Numbered from the stretch's first letter, positions 53,017 to 62,347 are shown. The stretch: DNA of 64,000 nucleotides from Halobacillus karajensis (GCF_900108515.1 NZ_FNWW01000005.1:1-64000), one strand, 5' to 3'. A program made the numbers and translations. Notes: generated by a model from the letters alone, not told the origin.

Positions 53017-53907
53017 CTACTTCTTATTCATAGAAGCATCGAAAATGGAAGTTACCGCCTCTTGTAAGGATTGATTGAATTCTTCATCGGATTGTTTAGC
53101 ATTTAAGTCTGCAGCCAAAGCCCGGGAGAAACTTGCAATAAGACCTTCATTTTCTTTCAATTTTTCATTTGCCTCTTCTCGGGAGTAGCCACCGGAAAGA
53201 GCGACGACACGAATAACTCGTGGGTGGTCGACCAACTCTTTATAAGCGTTCGGCTGTGTTGGAATAGTGAGCTTCAGCATGACATTTTCATCTTCAGACA
53301 ATCCATTGAGATGTTGCAAAATCTCATCATGGAGGATTTCTTCACATTTTTCTTTATTCTCGCTATGAATATTTACTTCCGGTTCGATGATCGGGATGAG
53401 ATCAGAATCGATAATACGTTGACCGATTTCAAACTGCTGATCCACGACACTTTTAATACCGCTCTTGTTCGGCTCGTGAATGACGGATCTCATTTTGGTA
53501 CCAAAAATATTTCGTTCCTTGGCACGTCGGAGTGTCTCGTCTAAATCATTGATCGGTTTCATTAACTGAACCCCGTTTTCTTTTTCAGCTAATCCTTTAT
53601 CTACTTTAAGGAAAGGCACAATTCCTTTGCCGGCAAGATAATCAGCTGTATATTGTCCTTTAATTTCACGGTCCATGGTCTGTTCAAATAAAATGGCGCC
53701 AAGAATTTGATCCGCGTTAAAAGCAGGGGATGTAATAATTCTTGTCCGCATCTCATGAACAAGGTCAAACATCTCATCCTCTTCGGAATAAGAATCTTCC
53801 GGTACACCATAAGCCGCTAATGCTTTGGGGGTACTTCCACCGCTTTGGTCGAGAGCAGCGATAAAGCCTTTTCCGTTTTTAATCTTATCGAATTGTTGGT
53901 TATTCAT
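53017..53907 (-). CDS. fda: Fructose-bisphosphate aldolase, class I
   Basis: Schiff-base aldolase of about 296 residues, the metal-independent type, which splits fructose 1,6-bisphosphate. It has [16 protein letters not shown], the middle FLKVDKGL and PIIEPEVNI, the Schiff-base lysine in VMLKLTIPT and the phosphate-binding [12 protein letters not shown]. The start at 53907 has AAGGAGTG before it; GTG at 53916 overlaps that site. It stands alone. Many bacilli use a class II enzyme for glycolysis, so this one is probably an extra copy. Confidence 0.93.
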   Translation of the reverse strand: MNNQQFDKIKNGKGFIAALDQSGGSTPKALAAYGVPEDSYSEEDEMFDLVHEMRTRIITSPAFNADQILGAILFEQTMDREIKGQYTADYLAGKGIVPFLKVDKGLAEKENGVQLMKPINDLDETLRRAKERNIFGTKMRSVIHEPNKSGIKSVVDQQFEIGQRIIDSDLIPIIEPEVNIHSENKEKCEEILHDEILQHLNGLSEDENVMLKLTIPTQPNAYKELVDHPRVIRVVALSGGYSREEANEKLKENEGLIASFSRALAADLNAKQSDEEFNQSLQEAVTSIFDASMNKK

Positions 53908-54075
53908 GCTTTCCACTCCTTTTTCTAGTGTGAAAAAATAATTCCTATCCTACCTTTCCCCACATTCTTTCATACATAACCTCACATGAGAAGAGAAGTT
54001 TTAATATCATCCTGGAAGCGTAAAAATACAGGGCTGCTGCTTGGTTTATCGGCGTTTATTCATTCAGTGGGACTC

Positions 54076-55275
54076 TTAAGATTCACTATTTAACACCACA
54101 GGAAGAGCTTCTAATCCTCGTAGAAGAAAGACAGAGCGCCACTGTGGTGCTGGTGATGTTTCATCCAAACCAATCTTAGGAAAGGCATGTAACAATTTTT
54201 CCAGTGCTATTTTTCCTTCCATTCGGGCGAGCGGAGCTCCAAGGCAGAAGTGAATGCCAAATCCAAAGGCAACGTGGGCGTTTCGCTTTCTAGTTATATC
54301 AAACAAATGAGGATGATCGAATTTCTCTTCATCTCTGTTGGCAGAGCTGATGGACGCCATAACCAGGTCGCCACGACGAATGATCTGGCCGTGAAAATTC
54401 AGGTCATTTTCTGCCCACCGAGCTGTAGAAAAATCGACAGGGCTGTAATAACGGAGGCCTTCTTCAATCGCCCCTGGGATAAGGGCTGGGTCATTTTTGA
54501 GGCTTTCCAGTTGATTCGGGTGCTTAAACAAAGCATACATCGTATTGCCGATGAGGTTGACAGTGGTTTCATGCCCGGCAATGATCAGCAAAACAACCAT
54601 TGAATAAAGTTCGTTTCTTGTCAGTTGTTCCCCATCTTCTTCGGTTTTCAACAGGTGGGAGATCAAATCGTCTGCAGGGTGGTTCTTTCTTTGTTCAAAA
54701 AGGTCTGTTAAGTATGTAGTGAAAGCTTGGACATCTTCCATAAAATCGGTTTCCATTTCATTGGAAGCAGAAACAATCGTATTGGACCATTTTCTGAATA
54801 TGTCCCGATCTTCTGCTGGTACACCAAGCAGTTCACTAATAACAATGATTGGAAGGGGGAAGGCATAGTCATCAATTAAATCTACAGGTGTATCTTTTTG
54901 TTTCATTTCCTCTAAAAGGTTATCAGAAATTTCGCGAATGCGTGGTTCTAATTGTTTTATGGTTTTAGGATTGAAGTAAGGCTGGACAAGTTTACGGAGT
55001 CTCGTATGGTCAGGTGGATCGACGTCAAGCATCATATTTTGAAAGATGTTAAATTCATCGCTTTCCCGTGTAGAAGAAAGGAATTTACTTTGGTCTTTAA
55101 TGAAGCTGTTGGATTTCAATAATTCTTTTACATGATCATATTTTGTTATGATCCAGGATTGACGGTTTCCATCATATGGCATCGGGAAAATGGGTTGGTG
55201 TTTACGCTGATTACAATAAAAAGAGTAGGCATCCTTTTTGAAGTTGGATTGATAAAGACTTTCTAAATTCCCCAT
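54076..55275 (-). CDS. Cytochrome P450
   Basis: Soluble haem mono-oxygenase, 399 residues, of the bacterial CYP107/CYP109-like kind. The oxygen-binding helix is IAGHETTVNLIGN, the ExxR helix is GAIEEGLRYYSPV, and the haem cysteine is in FGFGIHFCLGAPLARME. No redox partner is encoded beside it; the Rieske ferredoxin and reductase at 27-29 kb are unlinked. The substrate is unknown. AAGGAGG precedes ATG. Confidence 0.93.
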   Translation of the reverse strand: MGNLESLYQSNFKKDAYSFYCNQRKHQPIFPMPYDGNRQSWIITKYDHVKELLKSNSFIKDQSKFLSSTRESDEFNIFQNMMLDVDPPDHTRLRKLVQPYFNPKTIKQLEPRIREISDNLLEEMKQKDTPVDLIDDYAFPLPIIVISELLGVPAEDRDIFRKWSNTIVSASNEMETDFMEDVQAFTTYLTDLFEQRKNHPADDLISHLLKTEEDGEQLTRNELYSMVVLLIIAGHETTVNLIGNTMYALFKHPNQLESLKNDPALIPGAIEEGLRYYSPVDFSTARWAENDLNFHGQIIRRGDLVMASISSANRDEEKFDHPHLFDITRKRNAHVAFGFGIHFCLGAPLARMEGKIALEKLLHAFPKIGLDETSPAPQWRSVFLLRGLEALPVVLNSES

Positions 55276-55442
55276 TTCATTCTTCCTCCTTAGATTAAAT
55301 CAAAATAGCTCCCTATAAATGGATTATAAAGGAAATACTCCTGCCTCCACAAACCATATATTCCAGAGGGAGTGTTAATCATTAAGGTTCTTGGTGGAAA
55401 GTGATAGGATGGGAGTGAATATAGATGGAGGGGTGAGGGATT

Positions 55443-56363
55443 TTGAGGAAATTAAAGTTAGGGAAGAGTGATTTAGAGGTTGGCGCTATTTCTCTTGGAT
55501 GTATGAGAATGGGAGAACTTCCTATTAGGGATGCGTCTGAAGTGCTTGCCAATGCTCTAGAAAATGGAGTGGACTTGTTCGACCATGCAGATATTTATGG
55601 AAAAGGGGAATCCGAATCTGTTTTTGCTCAAGCTTTGAATTTAAATGAGGATGGGCGAGAAAGCATTAAAATTCAGACAAAGTGTGGGATTCGCAAGGGA
55701 TTTTTTGATTTTTCGAAAGAACATATTTTAGCGTCCGTGGAGGGGAGCTTAAAGCGTTTAAACACTGACTATATTGACAGCTTGCTCCTTCATCGTCCTG
55801 ATGTATTAATAGAACCGGAAGAAGTTGCCGAAGCATTTGCAGTCCTAAAAGAAAGTGGAAAAGTACGTTTCTTTGGAGTCAGCAATCAAAATCCAATGCA
55901 AATGGAATTGCTCAACAAATATCTAGGGGATGAACATCTAATGATCAATCAACTACAGTTGAGTCTTGTGCATACACCAATGATTGATGCAGGATTTAAT
56001 GTGAATATGCAGAATGACCCTTCCATTAATAGAGATGGTCATGTGTTAGATTACTGCCGTTTGAATGACATTACGGTCCAGGCATGGTCTCCTTTCCAGC
56101 ATGGGATGATTGAAGGTCCTTTTGTGGGGAATGATTCCTTTCCCGAAGTGAACAAGAAGCTTCAAGAACTTGCGGAGAAATACGAGGTTACCGATTCTGC
56201 CATTGCAATAGCGTGGATTCTTCGTCACCCCGCAAATATCCAGCCGGTGGTAGGGACAATGAATACCCAGCGATTGACGGACATAACTAAAGCTTTTGAT
56301 ATAACACTATCCCGCCAGGAGTGGTACGAGCTCTACCGGTCCGCTGGAAACAACCTTCCTTAA
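55443..56363 (+). CDS. Aldo/keto reductase (YdhF type)
   Basis: A 306-residue TIM-barrel NADPH-dependent reductase. The catalytic set is seen: Asp and Tyr in FDHADIYGKGE, Lys in IKIQTKCGI, and His in LLLHRPD. The stretch NQLQLSLVHTPMIDAGFNVNMQNDPSINRDG is usual in the E. coli YdhF branch. TTG start at 55443, with a purine-rich GGAGGGGTGAGGG before it. The natural substrate is not known. Confidence 0.9.
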   Translation: MRKLKLGKSDLEVGAISLGCMRMGELPIRDASEVLANALENGVDLFDHADIYGKGESESVFAQALNLNEDGRESIKIQTKCGIRKGFFDFSKEHILASVEGSLKRLNTDYIDSLLLHRPDVLIEPEEVAEAFAVLKESGKVRFFGVSNQNPMQMELLNKYLGDEHLMINQLQLSLVHTPMIDAGFNVNMQNDPSINRDGHVLDYCRLNDITVQAWSPFQHGMIEGPFVGNDSFPEVNKKLQELAEKYEVTDSAIAIAWILRHPANIQPVVGTMNTQRLTDITKAFDITLSRQEWYELYRSAGNNLP

Positions 56364-56434
56364 GTGATACAAAAGACTAATCATACCATTGTGGAAGCTT
56401 TGTTGGTTGAGAAGGGAAAGGAAGTCAAACAGAT

Positions 56435-57211
56435 ATGTCTTGGGACGTTTCTATTGCGAAACTAGCCGCGAACGTGGATGCTGAAGTAAGTATTTTTATT
56501 CGATATGGGGATCATTCCGTTCGAATAAATGAAGACTGTGTCCTCCCCGCAGCAAGCACTATAAAAATCCCTATACTTATGGAAGCATTTAGACAAAGAG
56601 ATGAAGAAATGATCGATTTCTCTGAGAGGATTTCGATTTCCCCTAAAGACCGTGTGGGTGGGGATGGGGTCCTTTCTCTTTTAACAGAAAGCGCTTGCAT
56701 GGAATTTGAAGATTTATTGACCCTGATGATTGTGGTATCGGATAATACCGCCTCTAATATTCTCATGGATGAACTTGGGATTTCTGCAATCAATGATCTA
56801 TGCCAAAGCTTAGGATGCCCATCTACAAAAATCCGTCGTCTTTTCATGGATTTCGATGCGATGCAGGCGGGGATAAATAACACGACAACTGCTTCAGATA
56901 TGATGCGGCTTATAACTGCTTTGGATCAGGGGAAAATCGGCGGGAAAAGCGGAGCCACACAGATGATAGAGATCTTACAGCACCAACGATATACCTCAGG
57001 ACTTCCAGCATATATGACGGATTCGAACATTAAGTTCGCTACGAAAACGGGCCAACTCCCGGGTATATGTCATGATCTCGGCATTTTTAAGTATCGGGAG
57101 CAAAAGGTTTATGCTGTTGTAATGTTTCACCAACTCGCAGAAGGTGAAGCTGGGCGAAGAGCGCTGGGGGACATCGGAAAAGTAATCAAGGAGGAAATCT
57201 TTCGTTTATAA
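56435..57211 (+). CDS. Class-A beta-lactamase-fold serine hydrolase without signal peptide
   Basis: A 258-residue protein with the three active-site motifs of the fold: STIK (Ser41 to Lys44), VVSDNTASN and KTGQLPG. It lacks a signal peptide, so it should stay in the cytoplasm. The omega-loop glutamate (Glu166 of class A, in E-x-x-L-N) is not seen; the region reads MDFDAMQAGINNTTT. Efficient hydrolysis of beta-lactams is therefore unlikely. It may be a peptidase or esterase of the same fold. GGAAAGGAAG precedes ATG. Confidence 0.85.
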   Translation: MSWDVSIAKLAANVDAEVSIFIRYGDHSVRINEDCVLPAASTIKIPILMEAFRQRDEEMIDFSERISISPKDRVGGDGVLSLLTESACMEFEDLLTLMIVVSDNTASNILMDELGISAINDLCQSLGCPSTKIRRLFMDFDAMQAGINNTTTASDMMRLITALDQGKIGGKSGATQMIEILQHQRYTSGLPAYMTDSNIKFATKTGQLPGICHDLGIFKYREQKVYAVVMFHQLAEGEAGRRALGDIGKVIKEEIFRL

Positions 57212-57258
57212 TTCGTTCTTCTCATTTTCCTAAGAATGAGAAAAGAACTTTAGCGAAT
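57211..57258 (+). terminator. Imperfect terminator after the beta-lactamase-fold gene
   Basis: ATTCGTTCTTCTCATT pairs with AATGAGAAAAGAACTTTAGCGAAT with bulges. There is no clear T run. Confidence 0.4.
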
Positions 57259-57361
57259 GATAAAAATAGAGATACAAGAGAAATTTTGTAAGAAAATGTT
57301 GAGGAACAAGCGTGGAAATGAAAAATTTCTATCATGAAAGCAGTTATTTTGTCAGAATGTG

Positions 57362-57374
57362 TTGTGCTTCACAA
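57362..57374. promoter_or_regulatory. Possible Rex-like half-site palindrome before yjlC-ndh
   Basis: TTGTGCTTCACAA has the TTGTG and CACAA arms of a Rex operator but with a shorter centre than the normal TTGTGAA-N-TTCACAA site. B. subtilis yjlC-ndh is controlled by Rex, so the place is right. A weak -35/-10 pair (TTGTGC, 17 bases, TACTCT) overlaps it. Confidence 0.4.
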
Positions 57375-57512
57375 GATTATATTTTACTCTAGTAACGTTG
57401 GATATAAAAATGGCTCTTCTTTCTGTTTTAGAACAGAAAAGCCTTTCATTGCTTGTACTATTTAATTTACTTATAAAAAATGAGCTCTTGGCTCAAAAAA
57501 GGAGAAGTGGAT

Positions 57513-57944
57513 ATGGCAGATTCATTCACAACAGAAAAAGACGGGCAGACAAATGTTGCTCGTGACGAGCGTGAACTGCTCGACCAACTATTGGAGCCTG
57601 AAGTACAGGAATCCTTAACTGTTCTTGTGAAGGAGCTTCCGAAACTTACCGAATTGGTTAAGATTCTTTCCAGCTCTTACGACACGGTTCAATCGCTGGC
57701 ATCAGACGAAGTTCTTAAGCGCGACACGGTTGAGTTCATGTCAGAAGTGGCTGAGCCCTTGAAAGCTTCTGCTAAAGAAGTGGCGCAGAACGCAATTGAA
57801 GCGAAAGACCAGGCGGATAACAGCTCAGAAGTTATCGGACTATTCGGCTTGATGAAGATGTTGAAAGATCCTCAAGCTCAAAAAATGTTCCGCTTCATTA
57901 ATGCATACTTGAAAGTATCCGCTGAACGTAATCACAAAGAGTAA
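57513..57944 (+). CDS. yjlC: DUF1641 protein (YjlC-like)
   Basis: A 143-residue soluble helical protein of the DUF1641 family (ERELLDQLLEPEVQESLTVLVKELPKLTELVKIL, VIGLFGLMKMLKDPQAQKMFRFI). It lies directly before the NADH dehydrogenase, the same order as yjlC-ndh in B. subtilis. Its job is not settled; it may help or tune the dehydrogenase. The start at ATG 57513 has AAGGAGAAG upstream; an earlier in-frame ATG at 57480 has no site. Confidence 0.85.
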   Translation: MADSFTTEKDGQTNVARDERELLDQLLEPEVQESLTVLVKELPKLTELVKILSSSYDTVQSLASDEVLKRDTVEFMSEVAEPLKASAKEVAQNAIEAKDQADNSSEVIGLFGLMKMLKDPQAQKMFRFINAYLKVSAERNHKE

Positions 57945-57961
57945 GAAATGGAGGAATCAAC

Positions 57962-59143
57962 ATGTCAAAAGAAATCGTCATTTTAGGCGGCGGCTACGGA
58001 GGCCTTTTAGCTGCTTTGTCTGTCCGTCAATACATGGATGCATCAGAAGCGAATGTTACCATCGTTAATAAAACGCCAACACACCAAATTATTACCGAAT
58101 TGCACCGCTTGGCGTCGGGTAATATTTCCGAGCAGGCGGCGGCGCTTCCTCTTGAGAAACTGCTAAAAGGTAAAAACATCAATTTGAAGGTAGCGACTGT
58201 TGAATCTTTTTCAGCAGACAACAAGAAAGTAACTCTTCAGGATGGTTCTGAACTTTTCTATGATGCCTTGGTTGTTGCGCTTGGTAGTGTGACAAACTAC
58301 TTCGGCATTCCTGGTCTTAAAGAGCACAGCATGGTACTGAAATCTGCAGAAGATGCGAATAAGATTCGTGAACATGTCGAATCCCGCATTCGTGATTATG
58401 CGGCATCGAATAATGAAGCAGATGCGCACATTGTTATTGGCGGCGGTGGCTTGACAGGCGTTGAGCTTGTTGGAGAATTAGCTGATGAGACACCGGCTAT
58501 GGCTAAGAAATACGGTGTCAACCCAGATGAAATCAAGCTGACTCTTGTGGAAGCTATGCCGAAAATCCTTCCGATGCTACCTGATCACTTGATTGAAAGA
58601 GCAACGAAGAGCCTTGAAGCGCGCGGTGTTGAATTCTTAACAGAACTTCCTGTAACGAACGTAGAAGGAAATGTGATTGAATTAAAAGACGGGCGTAAGC
58701 TTACAGCAAACACGTTTGTCTGGACAGGTGGAGTAGCAGGGAACCCGCTTGTCGGTGAATCCGGAATTGAAGTGAATCGCGGCCGTGCGTCTGTGAATAA
58801 TTATCTTCAATCCGTCTCCCACGAAGACGTATTTGTCGTTGGTGACAGTGCTGTTTACTTTAAACCGGGTGAAGAGCGTCCACAGCCGCCAACCGCACAA
58901 ATCGCTTGGCAGATGGGTGAAACAGTTGGTTACAATTTGTTTGCCTACCTGCAGGATAAGAGCTTCGAAGAGTTTGAACCAGTGAACTCAGGTACGCTTG
59001 CAAGCCTTGGTCGTAAAGATGCGGTCGCCTTCGTTGGTGCAAACCAGACACCATTGAAAGGACTTCCGGCTTCTGTTATGAAAGAAGCTAGTAACGTACG
59101 TTATCTTTCCCACATTAAAGGGCTTTTTGCACTAGCTTACTAA
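57962..59143 (+). CDS. ndh: Type II NADH dehydrogenase
   Basis: Single-subunit NADH:menaquinone oxidoreductase, 393 residues, on the inner face of the membrane. The FAD site is IVILGGGYGGLLAAL, the NADH site is IVIGGGGLTGVELVGELAD, and the FAD-closing motif is VFVVGDSAVYF. The quinone-site AQIAWQMGETVGYNL and the amphipathic C-terminal SHIKGLFALAY, which holds the protein to the membrane, are present. It shares an operon with the DUF1641 gene, 17 bases apart. Confidence 0.95.
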   Translation: MSKEIVILGGGYGGLLAALSVRQYMDASEANVTIVNKTPTHQIITELHRLASGNISEQAAALPLEKLLKGKNINLKVATVESFSADNKKVTLQDGSELFYDALVVALGSVTNYFGIPGLKEHSMVLKSAEDANKIREHVESRIRDYAASNNEADAHIVIGGGGLTGVELVGELADETPAMAKKYGVNPDEIKLTLVEAMPKILPMLPDHLIERATKSLEARGVEFLTELPVTNVEGNVIELKDGRKLTANTFVWTGGVAGNPLVGESGIEVNRGRASVNNYLQSVSHEDVFVVGDSAVYFKPGEERPQPPTAQIAWQMGETVGYNLFAYLQDKSFEEFEPVNSGTLASLGRKDAVAFVGANQTPLKGLPASVMKEASNVRYLSHIKGLFALAY

Positions 59144-59173
59144 TTTTATTCGTATCATTGGAATGATCCTAAC

Positions 59174-59224
59174 CAAACGCCTGTTTCCATCCGTTACATA
59201 AAGGATGGAAACAGGCGTTTTTAT
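59174..59224 (+). terminator. Terminator of yjlC-ndh
   Basis: AAACGCCTGTTTCCATCC (59175-59192) pairs perfectly with GGATGGAAACAGGCGTTT (59203-59220), then TTATG. Confidence 0.92.
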
Positions 59225-59280
59225 GTTTTTAGTGAAGTCTCATATTTTCCAGATTATTGTGAAAAGGTGATAAATTATAA

Positions 59281-59328
59281 ATTAAAAGAGCTGCTCCCTA
59301 TTTCCGTAGGGGACAGCTCTTTTAATTT
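59281..59328 (-). terminator. Terminator for the leftward hypothetical gene
   Basis: ATTAAAAGAGCTG (59281-59293) and CAGCTCTTTTAAT (59314-59326) form a 13-base stem. The stop codon of the leftward gene lies at its edge. Confidence 0.8.
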
Positions 59329-59839
59329 ATTTGATTTGCGCTCGTTTGACTGATGGGTGATCTTCCTCGTAATTTTTAAACGAAGGATCAGGCTTCAATG
59401 CAATCGTCTCTTCCCCGGATGTTTTTTGCTTTCCTAGAGATTTATATTTAATATGAAATTCTTCCTCAACTTCTGGACTTTCCTTTGTGGAAGGGGAAGG
59501 TGACTGCTTCATACCTGTAATCCATTTGTCGAAATCATACATCCCCCGATCAATGATCATGCCTAAATCCTCCAGTGACTGGGTTAATTCATTCAAGCAA
59601 TCCAAGCCATTCCTTAGGATAATCCCTTTTTCTCTGGCTTTATCCACGGAATGTTCTAAACAATATCCTTCTCCCTGGTATGTAAACTCTACATAACAAC
59701 TGTTACGATCCCAATTAAAATTAAAATCGTCTACCTTGAAGCGTTTGATAACGTTGACTAATCTCTTCTCACAAATGCTTTGTTCTTTATGCGGCATCCA
59801 TCGGAATAGAACATTCTTGAATAAACGATTCTTGAACAT
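59327..59839 (-). CDS. Unrecognised 170-residue protein
   Basis: A soluble protein with a basic start (MFKNRLFKNVLFRWMPHKEQ), a folded middle with VDDFNFNWDRNSCYVEFTYQ and a LTQSLEDLGMIIDRGMYDF stretch, and a polar disordered tail of about 60 residues. GGAAGGTG lies 6 bases before ATG 59839; GTG 59848 is the alternative. No family is recognised. Its neighbour is an ImmA-like protein on the same strand, 113 bases upstream; the pair resembles accessory genes of mobile or defence-related islands, which is inference only. Confidence 0.6.
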   Translation of the reverse strand: MFKNRLFKNVLFRWMPHKEQSICEKRLVNVIKRFKVDDFNFNWDRNSCYVEFTYQGEGYCLEHSVDKAREKGIILRNGLDCLNELTQSLEDLGMIIDRGMYDFDKWITGMKQSPSPSTKESPEVEEEFHIKYKSLGKQKTSGEETIALKPDPSFKNYEEDHPSVKRAQIK

Positions 59840-59952
59840 ACCATTCACCTTCCTTTTTTATTAAGCGTAATCATGTAGTGACTGTTAACTATTTCTACAA
59901 ATTGTATCCAATGACCTTCCACTTCTATAGATATTTTACAAAATTAAAAAAT

Positions 59953-60384
59953 TTATTTTAGACCCTGGATGAGTTCCTCGTCTCTTTCACGCATAAGGTC
60001 ATAAGATTCTATAAGAGAATCAGGGACTAAAGTACGGCCATATTCCCAGGCGTTCGTTTCAATCGTAGACTTCAGTTCCTCTACTTCTTCATCTTCCCCG
60101 TACATAAGCGTCCTAAGGTCATGCTTATGTTTTTTGAAAGTAAGATAATAGCCAATCTCATGATAAAGGATAATTTTAACAAAATTTTCCTCTGACTCCT
60201 TTATCTTTATCTTTATCTTACTTATATACCCATTGATTTGTAGATAGTTAAAATTCACTGTATTTGTAGAAACATTATAACTCATCGGAGCAGGAAGCTT
60301 ATTATTAATTTCATAATTGATATCCAAACCGTGTTCCTGAAGCGTGTTTTTAATGATCTCTTCAATCTTCCATATATAAAGCAT
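59953..60384 (-). CDS. ImmA/IrrE-like protein with altered zinc motif
   Basis: A 143-residue protein shaped like the small ImmA/IrrE peptidases: an N-terminal part, then ILYHEIGYYLTFKKH where the zinc motif HExxH would be, and NAWEYGRTLVPDSL downstream, the place of the third ligand region (usually with E in xxEAN or ANxFA). The second histidine is replaced by tyrosine (HEIGY). It may bind zinc differently or be inactive. The RBS is weak (AAAGG about 14 bases upstream). It is AT-richer than its neighbours. Confidence 0.6.
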   Translation of the reverse strand: MLYIWKIEEIIKNTLQEHGLDINYEINNKLPAPMSYNVSTNTVNFNYLQINGYISKIKIKIKESEENFVKIILYHEIGYYLTFKKHKHDLRTLMYGEDEEVEELKSTIETNAWEYGRTLVPDSLIESYDLMRERDEELIQGLK

Positions 60385-60890
60385 GACAAAATCACGTACC
60401 TTTCATAAAACTATTATAGTAAGTATAATTTAAACTTTAATTCTTACCAAGGTACTATGCGCTCATATAAGGACAGATCGTTATTTTTCATTGTCTGGAT
60501 TAATAAACCTGTTGTTCGATCACTCATCGAGGTGTCTGCTATTTTGTGAGGGGAACGCATGGTTGGCGATTTTGATCGGAACTCTAATGATCATGGATAT
60601 GGAGACTCCCCATTTTATCGGAAGAGGGGGTAGAAAGTTGTTCGCTCCCACGGCATACAAGGAACTTTATAAGGATGGGAGATCTCGGGGGATGTGAAGG
60701 TGGCTCTTGTCGTTGTAGCGATGCCCCTGCCGCAAGTCCGTACGATTTCCTTTTATAGATGGGGTGGAATGGGTTATTTCTGGGAGGATAAAACGCCTCC
60801 TGATGGAGGACATTCATATGGGCAAGCAGTGCTATCATTTTGCCATGGCACATATATTTTCTTAAGCGAGGGGCCGGAGGTGGACACACG
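60385..60890. other. Intergenic region before the ZIP transporter
   Basis: About 500 bases with no gene I can support. Two short open frames (60491-60697 and 60694-60909) overlap each other, lack good ribosome sites and look like no known protein. AT-rich promoter-like sequence lies at 60390-60450. Confidence 0.5.
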
Positions 60891-61622
60891 ATGGAGTGGA
60901 ATTTTATAGTCATGATCCTATCCGCTTTTGCAACAGGAGTTGGAGCTATTCCTGCACTGTTGTTCAAAAACATATCTCACAGACGGATGGACAGTATCTT
61001 AGCCTACACGGCTGGGATTATGGTGGCAGCCTCTACATATGGACTCATTCCAGCATCTTTGAAATTAACAAATTTGTATGTACTTTGTTTCGGAGTACTG
61101 GCAGGAGCGTTATTATTGAATATCCTTGAATACGTCATTCCGCATATGGATGTTGACCACACTCGTACAGATGTGGTATTGCCCCAGCAGTCAGTTATGC
61201 TCCTTTTGGCTATGACCTTGCACAATATACCAGAAGGTTTATCGGTTGGGGCTGGTTTGGCGAGTGAGGTGGAGAACCTCGGCTTTGTGGTCGCCCTTTC
61301 TATGGGATTGCAGAATGCACCGGAAGGGTTTCTTGTTGCGATGTTTTTACTGAATCAAGATGCGCGCCGGAGAGTGGCAATCATGCTGGCGTTTGGTACA
61401 GGACTTATCGAATGTCTGGCCAGTTTTATTGGATACTCTTTAGTTCACGTCGCTTTATTTCTTGTCCCTTATGGACTAGCATTTGCTGCCGGCGCTATGT
61501 TGTTCATTGTTTACAAGGAACTGATTCCGGAAACACACGGTCATGGATACGAACGTCTTGCTACATTTTCCTTTCTATTTGGATTGCTGAGCATGATTGG
61601 TATCGTTGAGTGGTTCAGATAG
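60891..61622 (+). CDS. ZIP-family metal transporter (ZupT-like)
   Basis: Membrane uptake of zinc or similar divalent metals. The 243-residue protein has about eight membrane segments. The two metal helices are clear: LHNIPEGLSVGAGLASE and LQNAPEGFLVAMFL. A conserved LIPETHGHGYE is near the end. The start at ATG 60891 has GGAGGTGG upstream; an in-frame ATG at 60840 has no site. No Zur box was seen here. Confidence 0.9.
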   Translation: MEWNFIVMILSAFATGVGAIPALLFKNISHRRMDSILAYTAGIMVAASTYGLIPASLKLTNLYVLCFGVLAGALLLNILEYVIPHMDVDHTRTDVVLPQQSVMLLLAMTLHNIPEGLSVGAGLASEVENLGFVVALSMGLQNAPEGFLVAMFLLNQDARRRVAIMLAFGTGLIECLASFIGYSLVHVALFLVPYGLAFAAGAMLFIVYKELIPETHGHGYERLATFSFLFGLLSMIGIVEWFR

Positions 61623-61715
61623 TCATGAAATCCAAAATAAATCTGGATATTGGAAGTTTTGAGATTTCTTTATGATCGATTACACTGATAGAAAAGAAGA
61701 AGAGGAGTGGAAGCA

Positions 61716-62087
61716 ATGTATGAAGGGATTCATCACGTATCCATATTGGTAGCAGATATCGAGAGGGCTAAACACTTTTATGGGGACATATTGGGGTTTG
61801 AGGAAAGTCCGGACCGGCCGGATTTCGGATTTCCAGGAGCTTGGTATCAGGTTGGTTTGACCCAGGTTCACCTGATTGAATATAAAGAAGGTCGAACATT
61901 CCGGGGAACGACAGTAATCGATTCCCGTGATGGCCACTTTGCGGTAAGAGTGAAAGATATCGAAGCCTTTATCAGCCGAATGGAAGAACAGGAAGTGGAA
62001 ATTTTGAATAAGCCCGAAAATAAAACGGAATGGCATCAAGTGTACATCAGTGACCCTGACGGGAATTTAATCGAATTCAACCAATAA
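61716..62087 (+). CDS. VOC-superfamily protein (glyoxalase-like)
   Basis: A 123-residue single-domain metal-site protein. It starts GIHHVSILVADIERAKHFYGDILGFE and ends VYISDPDGNLIEFNQ, the two usual VOC ends, with likely metal ligands His (near residue 5), His of TQVHLIE and Glu of IEFNQ. The reaction is unknown; the family includes glyoxalase I, dioxygenases and drug-binding proteins. ATG 61716 has GAGGAGTGG before it. Confidence 0.88.
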   Translation: MYEGIHHVSILVADIERAKHFYGDILGFEESPDRPDFGFPGAWYQVGLTQVHLIEYKEGRTFRGTTVIDSRDGHFAVRVKDIEAFISRMEEQEVEILNKPENKTEWHQVYISDPDGNLIEFNQ

Positions 62088-62096
62088 TAAAATATT

Positions 62097-62133
62097 AAAA
62101 AAGCCCGGAGAGTTCTTGTTCTGGGCTTTTTTT
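62097..62133 (+). terminator. Terminator after the VOC gene
   Basis: AAAAAAGCCCGGA pairs with TCTGGGCTTTTTT (one wobble) around a 10-base loop. Confidence 0.88.
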
Positions 62134-62347
62134 GGCGGAAAAAGCAATTTTACAAGAAAGAGGATGTTTTGTGGAGTCCTCTTTTTTTTATGCTGTTGAT
62201 AGGTGGGGGATGGAGATCGACACCATTCTAGTTTTGTCGCATTTAGAAAAGGATTTTCTACAAAATTCCTTTTCTATCCGTTTAAAGAATTTATTTTTGG
62301 TTATATATTTTTAGGCGATAAAAATCTGAGAAACAGGAGGGGAGATC

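Noticed and set aside
54076-55275. P450 as the missing oxygenase for the Rieske ferredoxin and reductase
   Set aside because: It is 25 kb away on the other strand, and P450s do not usually take electrons from this kind of Rieske ferredoxin; no link is visible.
60491-60909. Two short rightward frames before the ZIP gene
   Set aside because: They overlap each other and the ZIP start, lack spaced ribosome sites and show no protein-like pattern.
62132-62314. 60-residue frame before the unknown membrane protein
   Set aside because: No ribosome site, begins inside a terminator T run, composition unlike a protein.
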